Origin: Deltaproteobacteria bacterium
GTDB taxonomy: Bacteria > Desulfobacterota > Desulfuromonadia > Desulfuromonadales > JAAYDE01
Assembly (NCBI GenBank): GCA_017417085.1
Contig: JAFPZV010000115.1
Span: forward strand, 1-10,121
Direction: 5' to 3'
Length of the DNA stretch: 10,121 nt
A program made the translations under genes and the position numbers. This document shows positions 8,407-10,121 of the stretch, piece by piece (the first letter of the stretch is position 1; every line of letters starts with the position of its first letter). Under the pieces are notes generated by a model, which was given only the letters and a program-made list of their open reading frames with translations, was not told the DNA's origin and did no database searches.

Positions 8407-10121
8407 ATGGCCGTTTTCTCTCTAAATACGCAAGAACTTGCGGCGGAACTTTCGAATCTGGCTTTTAAGGAAGAACAGCGCGGCGAGCTTTTGGCGGCCC
8501 TGCGGAAAGCGGTGCGGCGCGCACAGGCGAAGATCCGTGCCACGCATCGCGATGGCGCGGGAGGCTTCGAAGTGGTACGGGCGCTTTCCGTATCTGCGGA
8601 CGCGGTACTGGGTGCTCTGTGGCAGTTGGCCTCTGCCGTGATCGATCTGCGTGACTGCGCGGTGATTGCGGTGGGCGGGTACGGCCGCGGCGAACTCAAT
8701 CCCCGTTCCGACATCGACATCATGTTCTGCCATGGGAAAAGTGGCGGCGAGTCTTGCGCTCAGGTGGCGCAGATACTGGTGAGTCTGCTGTGGGATCTGG
8801 GACTGGAGGCAGGTTCCAGTGTGCGTTCGCTTGACGAATGTTTTGAGTTGGGGATGCGCGATGTGACGGTGCGCACCGCGCTGCTGGACAGCCGTTTTGT
8901 TGCCGGGGACGCGGAATTTTTTGAGGCCTTTGTACGCGATGTGGCCGCACCCCTGCGGCGCCGGGATGTGGAGTGCTTTATTGCCGCCAAGCTTGAGGAA
9001 CGTGCAGCGCGCTGGCGCAAGTATGGTTCCTCGGTGCATTTGCTGGAGCCGAATGTCAAGGAGGGCAAGGGGGGCCTGCGCGACCTGCATACTGCGCTCT
9101 GGATACTGAAGGCACGCCATGATGCTGCGGACTTTTCCGGCCTGCTGGTCAAAGGCGCGCTCTCTGCCGCCGAAAGCACGGCTTTCCGGAGCGCCTGCGA
9201 CTGGTTGTGGCGGGTGCGCAACGAACTGCACTATGCACAGCGGCGCAAGAGCGATCGTTTGAGTTTGGGCATGCAGGAGCAGGTTGCGCGCTTTTTTTCA
9301 TATCACGACTATGGAAATCGCCTGGCGGTTGAACATTTCATGCGTGACTACTACAGGCACGCGGAAAACGTGGAAGAACTGGCTGCAAGCCTCATCAGCC
9401 GCGCAACTTCAAAACCGTACGACAATGCGCTGGAGATGCCGTTTGCACCGCGGTCTCCGCTTGCTCCGGACGGGTGCTTTGCGTTGGTCCGGAACGAAAT
9501 CGTGGCTCTTTCGGATGATGCGGCGCAGGGCGACAATCCGCTCTGGACACTTCGGGCCTTCTGGCATGCGCAGCGTCAGCACGCGCCGCTTGCGCAAAGC
9601 TTGCGCGAAACGGTACGTGCCCATGCCGCGCGGCAGGGCGCCCTGGCACGTGCGGATCGGGAAGCATGCGCGCTCTTTATGGACATTTTGGGCGGCGAGA
9701 GGGTTGCGGATACTTTGAGAGAAATGCGGCGGCTGCGTTTTCTCAACGCTTTTTTGCCGGAGCTGGGCGCGGTGTTCTGCATGGTACAGCACGATGCCTA
9801 CCATATCTATACGGTGGATACCCATGCGCTCTTTGCGGTGGAAGAGCTGGAGCGCTTGTGGCGAGGGGACAATCCTGCGGCAGGCGCTTTGCTCAAGCAG
9901 GCCGCCTCCGGGGTGGAACGGCGCGAACTGCTGCTTTTGGCGGCACTGTTGCACGATGTCGGCAAGGGGGCGGGTTCCAACCATGCTTTGCGCGGCGCGA
10001 AAATGATGCCCGCCATCGCGAAGCGTCTGGGGCTGGACGAGAATGCGGCGAGGCAGCTCGAATTTCTGGTGGCGCATCATCTGCTGATGGCGCAGACTGC
10101 TTTGCGCCGCGATCTCAACGA
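8407..10121 (+). CDS. glnD: PII uridylyltransferase / uridylyl-removing enzyme GlnD, 3' partial
   Basis: The frame from ATG 8407 stays open to the end of the window, giving 571 full codons of a protein that is usually about 850-930 residues. GlnD transfers UMP from UTP to Tyr51 of PII when glutamine is low and removes it when glutamine is high. The nucleotidyltransferase domain carries GGYGRGELNPRSDID (90-104), with D102 and D104 as metal ligands. The conserved GlnD segment EPNVKEGKGGLRDLHT (214-229) follows. The HD hydrolase domain, responsible for UMP removal, shows YTVDTHAL (H473), LLHDVGKG (H516, D517) and VAHHLLMAQ (H557/H558). The C-terminal ACT domains that bind glutamine lie beyond the window. 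The start is fixed between an in-frame TAA at 8371 and the first ATG at 8407. No good Shine-Dalgarno is visible, which suggests weak translation. It lies after the glnA terminator, close to its substrate gene glnB. Confidence 0.95.
   Translation, partial: MAVFSLNTQELAAELSNLAFKEEQRGELLAALRKAVRRAQAKIRATHRDGAGGFEVVRALSVSADAVLGALWQLASAVIDLRDCAVIAVGGYGRGELNPRSDIDIMFCHGKSGGESCAQVAQILVSLLWDLGLEAGSSVRSLDECFELGMRDVTVRTALLDSRFVAGDAEFFEAFVRDVAAPLRRRDVECFIAAKLEERAARWRKYGSSVHLLEPNVKEGKGGLRDLHTALWILKARHDAADFSGLLVKGALSAAESTAFRSACDWLWRVRNELHYAQRRKSDRLSLGMQEQVARFFSYHDYGNRLAVEHFMRDYYRHAENVEELAASLISRATSKPYDNALEMPFAPRSPLAPDGCFALVRNEIVALSDDAAQGDNPLWTLRAFWHAQRQHAPLAQSLRETVRAHAARQGALARADREACALFMDILGGERVADTLREMRRLRFLNAFLPELGAVFCMVQHDAYHIYTVDTHALFAVEELERLWRGDNPAAGALLKQAASGVERRELLLLAALLHDVGKGAGSNHALRGAKMMPAIAKRLGLDENAARQLEFLVAHHLLMAQTALRRDLN

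Noticed and set aside
7149..8723. A 524-codon open frame on the minus strand covering glnA, its terminator and the start of glnD
   Set aside because: It is antisense to glnA and crosses a strong terminator hairpin. Its composition is typical of a shadow frame and it has no domain signal.

Overview
The window carries eight genes, all on the + strand and tightly packed. They form two functional blocks: a cell-envelope glycan (LPS core / O-chain type) assembly cluster at about 1-6340, and a nitrogen-assimilation control block at about 6469-10121. There are no tRNA or rRNA genes, CRISPR arrays, insertion sequences or other obvious mobile elements, and no gene-free stretch longer than about 130 bases. 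The LPS-kinase-like domains point to a Gram-negative bacterium. Most genes have roughly 55-60% GC, with a strong G/C bias at third codon positions. I cannot place the organism firmly. My tentative guess from the look of the double kinase, GlnA and GlnD is the PVC group (Lentisphaerota/Verrucomicrobiota), with a deltaproteobacterial-type lineage as the alternative.

Envelope block: a polytopic GT-C type membrane glycosyltransferase (cut at its 5' end by the window edge) is followed by two GT-B family-4 glycosyltransferases, the second resembling WaaG. Next comes a protein with two tandem WaaP/InaA/KdkA-like kinase domains, then a GT-A family-2 glycosyltransferase. The first four genes overlap or nearly touch (ATGA overlap, 6-bp gap, 7-bp overlap), which indicates one translationally coupled operon for building and phosphorylating a lipid-linked saccharide. 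The fifth gene (GT2) follows a 45-bp gap. Its base composition falls to about 25-33% GC in its second half, so it looks recently acquired or mosaic.

Nitrogen block: glnB (PII protein with uridylylatable Tyr51) and glnA (type I glutamine synthetase with the adenylylation tyrosine) are 80 bp apart and probably co-transcribed. A strong intrinsic terminator follows glnA. After it comes glnD, the PII uridylyltransferase / uridylyl-removing enzyme, which runs off the window's 3' end. GlnD senses glutamine and modifies GlnB, and GlnB in turn normally controls glutamine synthetase through GlnE. Three of the four tiers of the classical cascade are therefore encoded within 4 kb; glnE and ntrBC are not in the window.

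I see no clearly new biological system. The points most worth checking are the two-kinase fusion protein, the compositional break inside the GT2 gene, and the compact glnB-glnA-glnD arrangement.
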